Numbered from the stretch's first letter, positions 41,302 to 50,514 are shown. The stretch is 64,000 bases of DNA from Clostridia bacterium (GCA_017428525.1 JAFRQQ010000037.1:1-64000); one strand, 5' to 3'. Notes: a model not told the origin generated them from the letters alone. A program made the numbers and translations.

Positions 41302-42114
41302 TTAGATGTGAAGAATGAACTTGTCCTGATTCTTATAGAATACCCACACGCCGATGACGTTGACGACCAGGGCAAAGCCCAGCGCATACAGCAGGTGATG
41401 CGGATTGAGCGCCCGGCCGTAAAGCACGCAGCAGCGGAACATCTCCGTGATCGAATAGAGGGGATTCGCCATCAGGATGCGGTTGACGATGGGGGAGGTG
41501 ATCTTCAGCTGCTTGATCTGATAGAAGATCGGGGTCATATAGAAAAGCAGCAGGCAGAAGACTTCATAGAGATATTCGATATCCTTGAAAAAGACCTCCA
41601 GCGTCGCGAGAATCATGCCGATGCCCAGCGCGAGCAGCAGCAGGATCAGGATCGGCACCGGGAAAAGGAAGAACCAGCCGGTCAGATGCGGCGGGTTGCC
41701 GGAGAAGAAGAAGAAATAGATGATGAAGCAGGCCAGCACCGAGAGCGAGATGACGAAGGTGATGTAATTCGCCACGACGTTTGCCAGAGGATAGATGTAT
41801 TTCGGCACATAGACCTTCTTGATCACCGAGGCGCTCAGACGGATCGACCGCATGGCGCGCTTGGTGGATTGGGTGAAGAATTCATAGATCAGCCGGCCGC
41901 AGAGCAGGTAGATCGGGTAGTTGACGATTTCCGCGTTGTTGCGCCCGAAGATGTGGCCGAACACCACGACGAGCACGATCGTCGTCAGCAGCGGCTGCAG
42001 GAAGGTCCAGAAGATGCCGAGCACGGAATCCCGATACTGGAGCTTGATATTCTTGCGGACGATCTCATAAAGCAGGAACCGGTATTTATAAAAGTTTTTC
42101 AGATACTTTTTCAT
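41302..42114 (-). CDS. Teichoic acid / polysaccharide ABC exporter, permease (TagG/Wzm-like)
   Basis: A 270-residue permease with six hydrophobic segments. It carries the ABC2 polysaccharide-exporter signatures LYEIVRKNIKLQYRDSVLGIFW near the N-terminus, FFKDIEYL in the middle and YMTPIFY. The start is placed at 42114 (MKKYLKNFYK). An ATG six codons upstream (42132) overlaps the previous stop as ATGA and is also possible. It is the membrane partner of the ATPase encoded next. Confidence 0.93.
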   Translation of the reverse strand: MKKYLKNFYKYRFLLYEIVRKNIKLQYRDSVLGIFWTFLQPLLTTIVLVVVFGHIFGRNNAEIVNYPIYLLCGRLIYEFFTQSTKRAMRSIRLSASVIKKVYVPKYIYPLANVVANYITFVISLSVLACFIIYFFFFSGNPPHLTGWFFLFPVPILILLLLALGIGMILATLEVFFKDIEYLYEVFCLLLFYMTPIFYQIKQLKITSPIVNRILMANPLYSITEMFRCCVLYGRALNPHHLLYALGFALVVNVIGVWVFYKNQDKFILHI

Positions 42115-42128
42115 TGCTGTTGCATCCC

Positions 42129-42899
42129 TCATTTGCCGCCGCGCAGCCCCCACTTCGCAAAATAGCGGAGCATGGACTGCATCTGGATCAGCTTGAGCTT
42201 GAAATTCTTTTTGGATTCGCGGCCCCATTCGTGATAGACCGTCGCGTCGGGATAATAGACGGCGCTGCTCACACGGTTGACCTGCCGGGTGAGATCGCAA
42301 TCCTCAAAATACATGAAATACCGGCAGTCGAAGCCGCCGAGCTGCCGGAACAGCTCCGTGCGGATAAACATAAAGCAGCCCGTGGCGTTTTCGATCGGCG
42401 TGGGCACGGTCAGATCACAGTCCAGCATCGCGTATTCCCGCAGCGCTTCGCCCGGCGCGCCGTGGCCGCGCAGACGGCTGGCGATCAGATAGCGCGGGCT
42501 GGGGTTGCGCTTGCCGAGGATCTGCGGGCGCCCGTCCGGGAAGCGGATGGCGGGGGAGAGCATGCCGATTTCGGGATGTGCCTGCATGTAATCGCCCAGC
42601 GCGGAGATCACGTCCTCCCGCAGGATCACATCGGGATTGATGATGGCGTGGTAGTCGGAATCGAGCCTGTCCAGAATGAAATTGTGCCCGCCGCCGAAGC
42701 CGAGGTTGCCGCCGGTTTTCAGGAGCGTGACCTGCGGATAGTTGTCGCGGATGAATTCATAGGTGCCGTCAGTGGAGCCGTTGTCCACCACAAAAAGCTC
42801 AAACGGCGCGTTCGTTGACGCGAGGATCGAATCGATTGCCTGCGCGATGGTGCGCATATTGTTGTGCGTCACGATGCAGCCGGTCACTTTTTTATCCAT
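42129..42899 (-). CDS. Family 2 glycosyltransferase (WbbL rhamnosyltransferase-like)
   Basis: A 256-residue GT2 enzyme with CIVTHNNMRTI, VVDNGSTDGT, GGNLGFGGGHN, a metal-binding INPDV and the acceptor-side motif GGFDCRYFMYFEDCDL. The last is characteristic of WbbL/dTDP-rhamnose-type transferases. In wall polymer clusters such enzymes add the second sugar of the linkage unit or main chain. The donor sugar is not certain. Confidence 0.88.
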   Translation of the reverse strand: MDKKVTGCIVTHNNMRTIAQAIDSILASTNAPFELFVVDNGSTDGTYEFIRDNYPQVTLLKTGGNLGFGGGHNFILDRLDSDYHAIINPDVILREDVISALGDYMQAHPEIGMLSPAIRFPDGRPQILGKRNPSPRYLIASRLRGHGAPGEALREYAMLDCDLTVPTPIENATGCFMFIRTELFRQLGGFDCRYFMYFEDCDLTRQVNRVSSAVYYPDATVYHEWGRESKKNFKLKLIQMQSMLRYFAKWGLRGGK

Positions 42900-42939
42900 A
42901 TTCGTTTTTGATCCTTTCCAAAGACACAGATTTGGAAAA

Positions 42940-43635
42940 TCATTGCCGCTTTGCCAGCGCCCGCAGCAGGGTCAGCCGCCAGCGGAGCTTTGCGGTGAGC
43001 GGCGTTCTGCCGCCGGTGACGTTGTCGCCGTGGCGGCGCCAGAGCAGCAGCGGCTCCGGCAGCAGGGCAACGGAGCGCCCGCGCCGCAGCGCGCACAGCG
43101 CGATCCACCAGTCGTGCATCGGAATGTCGCCGGGGAAAGGCGTCGATTCCGTGAGCACCTGCCGCGTGAAGGCCATGCAGCAGCCGACATAGGTGTTGCG
43201 CAGAAGTGTGCGCAGAAAAGAGCGGGTGCAGCCGTGCGCCGCGAAATACGAAGGCGCGATCACCTGCAGATCGGCGTCGGTCACCTTTGCATCGTGCAGC
43301 ACCAGATCGGCGCCGCCCGCGATTGCGGCGGTGACGGCCGCGACCTTGCCCGGCAGCCAGACGTCGTCCTGATCGCTCAGGAAGATGACGTCGCCGGTGC
43401 AATGGGCGAGGGCGTGCTCGAAATTCTTCACGACGCCCTGCCCGGGGCCCGCCAGATAACGGATGCGTACGTCCGCGGCGGCCAGCCGCTGAACGATTGC
43501 GCCCGTTTCGCCGCCCGGATCGTCATCGGAGACGATCAGCTCGTCACTGTCGCCGAGCTGCGCGAGGATCGAGGCGATCTGCGCTTCAATATAGGCCTCG
43601 CCGTGATAGGCGGCGAGCGCAACGGAAAGCTTCAT
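42940..43635 (-). CDS. Family 2 glycosyltransferase (rhamnosyl-type)
   Basis: A 231-residue GT2 enzyme beginning MKLSVALAAYHGEAYIEAQ, with IVSDDDPGG, FLSDQDDVWLPGK and HDWWIALCAL, typical of short rhamnosyltransferase-like GT2 proteins. The start at 43635 lies one base after the lysS stop. This links the sugar genes to the greA-lysS transcript. Motifs are complete and nothing suggests truncation. Confidence 0.87.
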   Translation of the reverse strand: MKLSVALAAYHGEAYIEAQIASILAQLGDSDELIVSDDDPGGETGAIVQRLAAADVRIRYLAGPGQGVVKNFEHALAHCTGDVIFLSDQDDVWLPGKVAAVTAAIAGGADLVLHDAKVTDADLQVIAPSYFAAHGCTRSFLRTLLRNTYVGCCMAFTRQVLTESTPFPGDIPMHDWWIALCALRRGRSVALLPEPLLLWRRHGDNVTGGRTPLTAKLRWRLTLLRALAKRQ

Positions 43636-43636
43636 T

Positions 43637-45589
43637 TCAATACAGCTTCGCGCCGGCGGGAATGCGCGAATCCACCTGCAGCAGGTTGAGGCGTTCCTCG
43701 CCGTTTTCTTCATGGACGGCGGAGAGCAGCATGCCGCAGCTCTCAATGCCCATCATCGCGCGCGGGGGCAGGTTGACGATGGCGATGCAGGTCTTGCCGA
43801 TCAGATCCTCCGGCTCATAGAAGGCGTGAATGCCGCTGAGGATGGTCCGGTCCGTGCCGGTGCCGTCGTCGAGCGTGAACTGCAGCAGCTTCTTGCTCTT
43901 GGGCACGGCCACGCAGTCCTTGACCTTCACGGCGCGGAAATCGGATTTGCTGAAGGTGTCGAAATCAACCGTGTCCGCAAACAGCGGCTCAATCGTCACA
44001 TTGGAGAAGTCGATGATCTCGACCGCAGGCGCTTGCTCCTGCGCCGCTTCGGCCGGCGTGTCGGCGGCCTTGACGGATTTGGCGGGATCGAGGGATTTCA
44101 TCGTCGGGAAGAGCAGCACGTCGCGGATCGCCTGGGAATCCGTCATCAGCATGCAAAGGCGGTCGATGCCGTAGCCGATGCCGCCGGTCGGGGGCATGCC
44201 GTATTCGAGCGCCATCAGGAAGTCCTCGTCGGTCGTGTTCGCTTCCTCATCGCCCTGCGCGAGCGCGAGCTCCTGCGCCTTGAAGCGCTCCCGCTGGTCG
44301 ATCGGATCGTTCAGCTCGGAATAGGCGTTCGCCATCTCCCAGCCGTTCATGAAGAATTCAAAGCGCTCCACATAGTCCGGATTCTCCGGCTTGCGCTTGG
44401 TCAGCGGAGAAATCTCCACCGGATGATCCATCAGGAAGGTCGGCTGGATCAGATGCTCCTCCACAAATTCCTCAAAGAAGAGATTCAGGATATCGCCCTT
44501 GGTATGGCGCTCCTCATATTCCACATGATGCGCGTCGGCGGCGGCGCGGGCCTCCTCGAGCGTATGAATGTCGTTCCAGTCCACGCCGGCATACTGCTTG
44601 ACCGCATCCACCATGGTGATGCGCGCGAAGGGCTTGCCCAGATCCATTTCGACGCCGTTGTAGACGATCGTCGTCGTGCCGAGCACCTCCTGCGCGATGT
44701 GGCGATAGAGGTTTTCGGTCAGATCCATCATGCCGTGATAATCCGTATACGCCTGATAGAGCTCCATGAGCGTGAACTCGGGATTGTGGCGCGTATCAAC
44801 GCCTTCATTGCGGAAGACGCGGCCGATTTCATACACGCGCTCCATGCCGCCGACGATCAGACGCTTGAGATAGAGCTCGAGCGAAATGCGCAGGCGCAGA
44901 TCCTCATTCAGCGCGTTGAAATGCGTCTCAAACGGCCGGGCGGAGGCGCCGCCCGCGTTGCTCACGAGCATCGGGGTCTCGACCTCGATGAAGCCCTGCG
45001 CGTCGAGATAATTGCGGATCGTGCGGACGATCTTCGAGCGCTTATAGAACGTATCCTGCACCTCGGGATTCATGATCAGGTCGAGGTAGCGGCGACGATA
45101 GCGCGTGTCGGTGTCGGTCAGTCCGTGGAACTTTTCGGGCAGGGGCAGCAGGGACTTCGAGAGCAGACGCAGCGCCTTGGCGTGGATGGAAATCTCGCCG
45201 CGGCGGGTGCGGAAGACGAAGCCCTTGAGCTCGATGATATCGCCGATATCCCACTTTTTGAAATCGGCAAAGGCGTCCTCGCCGATCTCATCCACGCGGA
45301 CATAGGCCTGAATGCGGCCGGTGCGGTCGCGCAGATCGATGAAATTCGCCTTGCCCATATCGCGGCGGCTCATCATGCGCCCGCAGACGGACACGTCGGC
45401 GTTTTCCAGTTCTTCAAACCGCGCTCTGATTTCGGCGGTATGGATGCTCTGCTCGGCGGTGGTGATCATGAAGGGATCCTGCCCGGCGGCCTGCAGCGCG
45501 GCCAGCTTTTCAATGCGGATGCGGCGCAGCTCGTTTTCGCTTTGCGCCTGCTCCGCCTGCATCGGAAGGACGGTCTTTTCTTCGGACAT
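43637..45589 (-). CDS. lysS: Lysyl-tRNA synthetase (class II) with C-terminal tRNA-binding domain
   Basis: A 650-residue enzyme that charges tRNA-Lys. The first about 500 residues are a normal bacterial class II LysRS: OB-fold anticodon domain (VSVCGRMMSRRDMGKANFIDLRD), motif 2 region (RVFRNEGVDTRHNPEFT) and motif 3 (GGIGYGIDRL). After an Ala/Glu-rich linker comes an EMAP/Trbp111-type tRNA-binding domain of about 110 residues (FSKSDFRAVKVKDC to DSRIPAGAKLY), like that at the end of MetRS. This makes it about 150 residues longer than E. coli LysRS. The start at 45589 (MSEEK) is chosen over ATG 45601, which is too close to AAAGGA. It lies between greA and glycosyltransferase genes. Confidence 0.95.
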   Translation of the reverse strand: MSEEKTVLPMQAEQAQSENELRRIRIEKLAALQAAGQDPFMITTAEQSIHTAEIRARFEELENADVSVCGRMMSRRDMGKANFIDLRDRTGRIQAYVRVDEIGEDAFADFKKWDIGDIIELKGFVFRTRRGEISIHAKALRLLSKSLLPLPEKFHGLTDTDTRYRRRYLDLIMNPEVQDTFYKRSKIVRTIRNYLDAQGFIEVETPMLVSNAGGASARPFETHFNALNEDLRLRISLELYLKRLIVGGMERVYEIGRVFRNEGVDTRHNPEFTLMELYQAYTDYHGMMDLTENLYRHIAQEVLGTTTIVYNGVEMDLGKPFARITMVDAVKQYAGVDWNDIHTLEEARAAADAHHVEYEERHTKGDILNLFFEEFVEEHLIQPTFLMDHPVEISPLTKRKPENPDYVERFEFFMNGWEMANAYSELNDPIDQRERFKAQELALAQGDEEANTTDEDFLMALEYGMPPTGGIGYGIDRLCMLMTDSQAIRDVLLFPTMKSLDPAKSVKAADTPAEAAQEQAPAVEIIDFSNVTIEPLFADTVDFDTFSKSDFRAVKVKDCVAVPKSKKLLQFTLDDGTGTDRTILSGIHAFYEPEDLIGKTCIAIVNLPPRAMMGIESCGMLLSAVHEENGEERLNLLQVDSRIPAGAKLY

Positions 45590-45653
45590 CCTTTTTTTCA
45601 TTCCTTTCTCTGCAAAAGATCAATGCGGCAGATGCGTCTGCCGCAGGAGATGA

Positions 45654-46124
45654 TTATTTCGTGATTGCAAGGATCTTCATTTTCGAAACCTTGCCGTTGG
45701 GCATGTGCACCTCGGCGATATCGCCGATCTTCTTGTTGAGGATCGCCTGGCCGACGGGAGAAAGATCGGAGATCACGCCGTGCGCCAGATCGCTCTTGCC
45801 GAGGATTTTGAATTCCAGCTCCTCATTGTACTCCATATCGAGGAGCTTGACCTTGGAGCCGACGAGGACGATCTCGGTGGAAACGTCTTCCTCATCGAGG
45901 ATCTTGGCGTTGCGCAGCGAAACTTCCAGCCGCGCGATTTCGTCCTCCATCTTGGCCTGATCGTTCATCGCCTCATCGTATTCGGCGTTTTCGGACAGGT
46001 CGCCGTGCGAGCGGGCTTCCTTGATTTTTTCGGCGGTTTCATCTCTGCCGGTGGTTTTCAGATAGTTGAGCCGCTCCACAAGGGCGTTGTAATCCTCTCT
46101 GGTAAATACGGTTTGTTTTTCCAT
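45654..46124 (-). CDS. greA: Transcript cleavage factor GreA
   Basis: A 156-residue protein with an N-terminal coiled coil bearing the acidic tip (SENAEYDEAMNDQAKMEDEI) and a C-terminal FKBP-like domain (SPVGQAILNKKIGD). It rescues backtracked RNA polymerase by stimulating cleavage of the transcript 3' end. It is the first gene of the greA-lysS-wall polymer run, with a strong consensus promoter and AAAGGAGAA ribosome binding site upstream. Confidence 0.97.
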   Translation of the reverse strand: MEKQTVFTREDYNALVERLNYLKTTGRDETAEKIKEARSHGDLSENAEYDEAMNDQAKMEDEIARLEVSLRNAKILDEEDVSTEIVLVGSKVKLLDMEYNEELEFKILGKSDLAHGVISDLSPVGQAILNKKIGDIAEVHMPNGKVSKMKILAITK

Positions 46125-46187
46125 GATTTCGGTTCTCCTTTGATATTGAGGTACGGCGTTTGCCGTTCTTCGGTTAGAATTTGATAT

Positions 46188-46216
46188 ATTATATAAAATA
46201 TATATAATAATGTCAA
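46188..46216 (-). promoter_or_regulatory. greA promoter
   Basis: On the minus strand consensus TTGACA (46216-46211) and TATAAT (46193-46188) are spaced by 17 bp. The spacer and surroundings are almost purely A/T. Confidence 0.92.
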
Positions 46217-46240
46217 GTTAAAATTTTGTAACCTTTTGTG

Positions 46241-47047
46241 TCAAATGCCGCTGTCGGCGGCGGCAAACCACGCGCGCAGATGATCCGACGCCGCGGCCAG
46301 ATCGGAGAAGACGGCGTCGCGGTAATCCGGACAGGCGCAGGTTTCCGTCAGCGCGCCGGCGAAGGCGAGCGCGTCCACGCCGTCCGGCAGCAGCGCGGCA
46401 TGGGTCGGGCGCAGGGAGAACGCATGACCGGTCAGCACGGTTGCCGACGTGTCGGCAGATTGCGCCGTCAGCAGGCAGGCGCTTGCGGGGACACCCGGCG
46501 GCACGCCGCTGCAGCAGAGCAGCAGCTCCGGCCCCGGCGCAGGGCGGTAACGGTCGCGCAGCAGGAGCGTTGCCCCGGCGGTCTGCATGGCGCTTACGCA
46601 GACCGGGATATAGCGCGCGGGCGCGCTTGTCAGGATGCGCAGACCGGCGGCGAAGGGGAGCAGCGCGGGCGCTTGCGATGCCAGCAATCCGCTGCGGTCG
46701 CAGAGCGTCACCGTCAGCCGCTGCGGCGGCAATGCGGCGGCTTTCAGCAGAGCGCAGGCCGCGCGAAACAGTACCTGTGCGCGGAATGCGGCGGGGTCAT
46801 AGCGGCGAAAGCGGGAATCCGGCGGCAGCGGCAGCGTCTCCGGCGCGAGCAGGCAGGCGGCGTAGCGGCCACAGTGGGCGGCAACGGCGTCCCACGCCGG
46901 CGCGGCAGCGCAGACCGATTCCGTCAGAAACGGCAGGGCGTTGGCTTCCGTGTTCAGTTTCGCGGGCGTGCGGCGCAGACGGGCCTGCAGACGGCGCGCC
47001 TGCCGGCGGCTGCGCGGCGCGGGCACATCGGAAATCAGCACGAACAA
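46241..47047 (-). CDS. Protein of unknown function (268 aa)
   Basis: I do not recognise this protein. It begins at a TTG codon preceded by GGAGGGAGG 8 bp upstream, which supports a real gene. It is rich in Ala, Leu, Arg and Pro, with no signal peptide or clear membrane helix. The best conserved-looking parts are CLLAPETLPLPPDSRFRRYD and the segment LTVTLCDRSGLLA. The pattern of alternating short strands and helices could be a nucleotide-binding-like fold, but this is a guess. It lies between the RsuA-type gene and greA, with a terminator before it on the same strand. Confidence 0.6.
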   Translation of the reverse strand: MFVLISDVPAPRSRRQARRLQARLRRTPAKLNTEANALPFLTESVCAAAPAWDAVAAHCGRYAACLLAPETLPLPPDSRFRRYDPAAFRAQVLFRAACALLKAAALPPQRLTVTLCDRSGLLASQAPALLPFAAGLRILTSAPARYIPVCVSAMQTAGATLLLRDRYRPAPGPELLLCCSGVPPGVPASACLLTAQSADTSATVLTGHAFSLRPTHAALLPDGVDALAFAGALTETCACPDYRDAVFSDLAAASDHLRAWFAAADSGI

Positions 47048-47097
47048 GGGCCGGCCTCCCTCCTGCGTGCGGCAGCCGTCGGGCCGCCGAACGACGC

Positions 47098-47124
47098 AAA
47101 AAAATACCGGATCGCTCCGGTATT
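47098..47124 (-). terminator. Terminator of the RsuA-type gene
   Basis: A perfect 9-bp stem (47103-47111 with 47116-47124) with a tetraloop is followed on the minus strand by TTTTTTT. Confidence 0.9.
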
Positions 47125-47201
47125 CATTCTTATGCGCGGCAAACGCGGCGCATGAGAGAAAGGGATTCGGTTGCGGGACGAAAGCGGACGGCGCACGCCG
47201 T

Positions 47202-47951
47202 TCACGGAAGCTGCGGTTCCGCTTCCTCGGCGGGATCCTCCAGCACGGCGGCGACCTCGGCGTCCGTCATCGGGCGGCAGTCGCCCAAAGCGAGCGCGGG
47301 ATCGAGCCGCAGCCGACCGATCTGCGTGCGGTGCAGATGCTCCACATGGCTGCCCACGGCGGCGACCATGCGCTTGACCTGATGATACTTGCCTTCCCGG
47401 ATGCGAATCTCGGCGCAGGGTGTTCCTTCGCATGTAAAGGTTTTGACCTTTGCAGGCAGACAGTCCGTGCCGTCCGCCAGGCGGATGCCCGCCTCCAGCG
47501 CGGCCACGCCAGCGGCGTCCAGCGGGTCGGAGAGCGTCACTTCATAGGTTTTATACACATGATGCGCAGGGCTCATGATCCGGTGCGCAAACGCGCCGTC
47601 ATCCGTGATGATCAGCAGGCCGGTGCTGTCCCGGTCCAGCCGTCCGGCGGGGAAGAGGGAGCGCCGGCGGAGCGATTCGGGCAGGATGTCCAGCACCGTC
47701 GCTTTTGTCGGATCCGTCGTCGCGCTGATCACGCCCTGTGGCTTGTTGAGCATCAGATAGAGATGCTCCCTCATTGTAAAGTTAAATCCCTTTACACTGA
47801 CGTCGTCCGTTTCGGTGTCGATCAGTTCCTCCGCCCGCATGGCCCGCTGCCCGTTGACCGTGACAGCCGCATCCTTGATCAGCTGCCGCGCCTCCTTGCG
47901 CGAAACATTGCAGTGCAGGGCGATCAGTTTATCCAGCCGTTTCAATCCCAT
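47202..47951 (-). CDS. Pseudouridine synthase, RsuA/RluB family
   Basis: A 249-residue RNA pseudouridine synthase. An N-terminal S4 RNA-binding domain (KRLDKLIALHCNVSRKEARQL) precedes the catalytic domain with GRLDRDSTGLL, where the second Asp is the nucleophile, and the late motif GKYHQVKRM. It probably modifies 16S rRNA (RsuA, U516 in E. coli numbering), though RluB/RluE specificity is not excluded. It sits between gap and an unknown gene with terminators on both sides, so it is likely monocistronic. Confidence 0.92.
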   Translation of the reverse strand: MGLKRLDKLIALHCNVSRKEARQLIKDAAVTVNGQRAMRAEELIDTETDDVSVKGFNFTMREHLYLMLNKPQGVISATTDPTKATVLDILPESLRRRSLFPAGRLDRDSTGLLIITDDGAFAHRIMSPAHHVYKTYEVTLSDPLDAAGVAALEAGIRLADGTDCLPAKVKTFTCEGTPCAEIRIREGKYHQVKRMVAAVGSHVEHLHRTQIGRLRLDPALALGDCRPMTDAEVAAVLEDPAEEAEPQLP

Positions 47952-47960
47952 AATGCCTCC

Positions 47961-47992
47961 AAAGAAAAAGGACCGGCAGCGGGTGCCGGCCC
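47961..47992 (-). terminator. Terminator of gap
   Basis: A 9-bp stem with one mismatch (47970-47978 with 47984-47992) is followed on the minus strand by TTTTTC, 18 bp beyond the gap stop. Confidence 0.85.
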
Positions 47993-48010
47993 TCGTTGAA
48001 TATGCAGTAA

Positions 48011-49048
48011 TTACGCAAGCTCCGCGAAATACTTGATGGTTCTGACCATCTGGCTGGTGTAGGAATTCTCGTTGTCATACCATGCAACGACCTGCACCTG
48101 ATAGAGATCGTCCGCCAGCTTGGAGACCATGGTCTGGGTGGCGTCGAAGAGGGAGCCGAAGCGCATGCCGATCACGTCGGAGGAAACGATCTGATCCTCG
48201 TTGTAGCCGAAGGATTCGGAAGCGGCGGCCTTCATCGCGGCGTTGATGCCTTCCTTGGTCACGTCCGCGCCCTTGACGACTGCGGTCAGGATCGTGGTGG
48301 AGCCGGTGGGAACGGGCACGCGCTGAGCGGAGCCGATGAGCTTGCCGTTGAGCTCGGGGATGACAAGGCCGATCGCCTTGGCAGCGCCGGTGGAGTTGGG
48401 AACGATGTTCGCAGCGCCGGCACGGGCACGACGCAGGTCGCCCTTTCTGTGGGGACCGTCAAGGATCATCTGATCGCCGGTGTAGGCGTGGATCGTGCTC
48501 ATGATGCCGCTCTGGATGGGGGCATAGTTGTTGAGCGCCTTCGCCATGGGCGCCAGGCAGTTGGTGGTGCAGGAAGCGGCGGAGATGATGGTATCGTCCG
48601 CAGTCAGGGTGTCCTCATTCACGCTGTAAACGATCGTGGGCAGGTCGTTGCCCGCGGGAGCGGAAATGACGACCTTCTTCGCGCCGGCGTCGATGTGCGC
48701 CTGGCTCTTATCCTTGGAGCAGTAGAAACCGGTGCATTCGAGCACAACGTCAACACCCAGCTCGCCCCAGGGGAGATCCTTCGCGTCCTTCTCGGCATAG
48801 ATCTTCAGCTCTTTGCCGTCGACGGTGATGGTGTTCGCGTCGTCGTCCGAAGTCACGGTGTGCAGGTTCTCGCCGATGCGGCCGATGTAGTTGCCCTGCG
48901 CGGTGTCATACTTGAGCAGATGGGCCAGCATGGAGGGCTTGGTCAGATCGTTGATCGCAACGATCTCATACCCTTCCGCGCCGAACATCTGGCGGAACGC
49001 AAGACGGCCGATGCGGCCGAAGCCATTGATTGCAACTTTAACTGCCAT
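48011..49048 (-). CDS. gap: Glyceraldehyde-3-phosphate dehydrogenase (type I)
   Basis: A 345-residue glycolytic enzyme that oxidises glyceraldehyde-3-phosphate with NAD to 1,3-bisphosphoglycerate. It shows the NAD-binding GFGRIGR, the catalytic segment [10 protein letters not shown] with the nucleophilic Cys, HAYTGDQ with the partner His, and WYDNENSY near the C-terminus. Monocistronic, with its own promoter, GGAGGT ribosome binding site and terminator. Confidence 0.98.
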   Translation of the reverse strand: MAVKVAINGFGRIGRLAFRQMFGAEGYEIVAINDLTKPSMLAHLLKYDTAQGNYIGRIGENLHTVTSDDDANTITVDGKELKIYAEKDAKDLPWGELGVDVVLECTGFYCSKDKSQAHIDAGAKKVVISAPAGNDLPTIVYSVNEDTLTADDTIISAASCTTNCLAPMAKALNNYAPIQSGIMSTIHAYTGDQMILDGPHRKGDLRRARAGAANIVPNSTGAAKAIGLVIPELNGKLIGSAQRVPVPTGSTTILTAVVKGADVTKEGINAAMKAAASESFGYNEDQIVSSDVIGMRFGSLFDATQTMVSKLADDLYQVQVVAWYDNENSYTSQMVRTIKYFAELA

Positions 49049-49093
49049 AGTGATGTACCTCCAAAAATGTTTTCTTTATTTTTGACCGTATTT

Positions 49094-49122
49094 ATTTTAA
49101 ACAGTTTTACGCGAATATGCAA
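49094..49122 (-). promoter_or_regulatory. gap promoter
   Basis: On the minus strand TTGCAT (49122-49117) and TAAAAT (49099-49094) are spaced by 17 bp. Confidence 0.85.
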
Positions 49123-49209
49123 CACTTTTTTTCAAGAACGGGAAAGATTTGGTGATGTGAACAAAATTCACTGCCGCAAACGGCGAATCGGCATGAAAGT
49201 GCCGAAGAA

Positions 49210-49692
49210 TCATTTGTGATATTTCCCGCCGCCGGCGATCATGAATGCGCGGTAGACCTGCTCGAGCAGCATCACGCGGGCGAGCTGATGCGGAAAGGTC
49301 ATCGGGCTCATGGACAGGCGCAGCCGCGCGCGCTGCTTGACCGCGGGGGCCAGGCCGTAGGAACCGCCGATCACGAAGGCGACCTCGGACGCGCCGCCGA
49401 CCGCGAGGGACTGCAGCGTGTCGCTCAGCGCCTCGGAGGAGAGCAGCTTGCCCTCGATGCACAGCGCGATCACCTCGGTGCGCGGGGAAAGCAGGGCGAG
49501 AATGCGTTTGCCTTCCTCCGCGAGCGCGGCTTCGATCTGCGCCGGGGACGGCGTTTCCGGCAGCCGCGCGGGCGGCAGCTCGGTCACGGTCAGGCGGCAG
49601 AAGGCGCCCAGCCGTTTCTGGTATTCCGCAGCCGCCATGCGCAGATAGTCCTCTTTCAGTTTGCCGATGCAGAGCAGTTGAATGTTGAGCAT
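49210..49692 (-). CDS. rlmH: 23S rRNA (pseudouridine1915-N3)-methyltransferase RlmH
   Basis: A 160-residue SPOUT methyltransferase. It starts MLNIQLLCIGKLKEDYLRMAAAEYQKRL and has the SAM-knot motif FVIGGSYGLAP and the C-terminal segment SMSPMTFPHQLARVMLLEQVYRAF, all typical of RlmH. It acts on assembled 70S ribosomes. It begins 9 bp after the walJ-like gene and is the last gene of murA-walJ-rlmH. Confidence 0.97.
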   Translation of the reverse strand: MLNIQLLCIGKLKEDYLRMAAAEYQKRLGAFCRLTVTELPPARLPETPSPAQIEAALAEEGKRILALLSPRTEVIALCIEGKLLSSEALSDTLQSLAVGGASEVAFVIGGSYGLAPAVKQRARLRLSMSPMTFPHQLARVMLLEQVYRAFMIAGGGKYHK

Positions 49693-49701
49693 GGTGCGTC
49701 C

Positions 49702-50487
49702 TCACAGGCCGATGGCGGGGTTGCAGTCGCCCGCCACCTGCAGCAGATAATCGGTGCCCTCCTGCGCGCCGGCAATCTGCAGCTCGGCGCGGGTCGTCTC
49801 CCGCGCAAGGGCGGGCAGGTTGTTTTCCCGGCTCAGATGGCCGAGCACGAAGCGGGTCGTGCCGCTTTCCAGCAGCTTGACCGCCGTTTCGGCGCAGCGG
49901 TCGTTGCAGAGATGGCCGCGGTCGGAAAGAATGCGCTCCTTCAGAAAATAGGGGTAGGGGCCGTTCTGGAGCATACGCAGATCGTGGTTGGATTCGAGCA
50001 GCACCAGATCGCTGCCGGCAACGGCGTCCATGACGGTCTGCGTCACGCAGCCGATGTCGGTCGCCACAGCCAGCCTTCTGCCGTCCGGCGCGGTGACGGA
50101 AAAGCCCGTGCTCTCGCGCGCGTCGTGCGGCGTGCGGAACGGGCGCACGAAAAAGCCGCCGACCTCCGCGCCCTCCGCCGGCAGGACGTGGGTGCGTGTT
50201 TTGGGGTCGATCGCGCGCAGCGCCTCCATGCCGGCAAGCGTGCCGGCCGAGGCATAAACGTCGATGCCGTGGCGCTTGGCAAAGACGCGCACGCCGCTGA
50301 TATGGTCGTTATGTTCATGCGTTACAAAGATCGCGGCCACCTGCGACGGGTCCACGCCGATCTCCGCGAGCGCCGTTTCCGCGCGCTTTGCGCTCACGCC
50401 GATATCAATCAGAATGCCGCCGCCCGCCGCGCCGATGAAGGTGCAGTTGCCGCTGCTGGAAGAATACAGAGAGCAGAATTTCGCCAT
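49702..50487 (-). CDS. MBL-fold metallo-hydrolase (WalJ/YycJ-like)
   Basis: A 261-residue metallo-beta-lactamase-fold protein. It begins FCSLYSSSSGNCTFIG and carries the metal-binding HEHNDH motif (THEHNDHISG), a later His/Asp ligand pair and the GHLSREN segment, as in YycJ/WalJ. In Bacillus this protein is linked to DNA repair and cell wall signalling; the precise substrate is unsettled. It lies between murA and rlmH. An imperfect hairpin (50515-50545) separates it from murA. Confidence 0.9.
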   Translation of the reverse strand: MAKFCSLYSSSSGNCTFIGAAGGGILIDIGVSAKRAETALAEIGVDPSQVAAIFVTHEHNDHISGVRVFAKRHGIDVYASAGTLAGMEALRAIDPKTRTHVLPAEGAEVGGFFVRPFRTPHDARESTGFSVTAPDGRRLAVATDIGCVTQTVMDAVAGSDLVLLESNHDLRMLQNGPYPYFLKERILSDRGHLCNDRCAETAVKLLESGTTRFVLGHLSRENNLPALARETTRAELQIAGAQEGTDYLLQVAGDCNPAIGL

Positions 50488-50514
50488 GATGTACCGCCTT
50501 GCTTTGATATAAAG

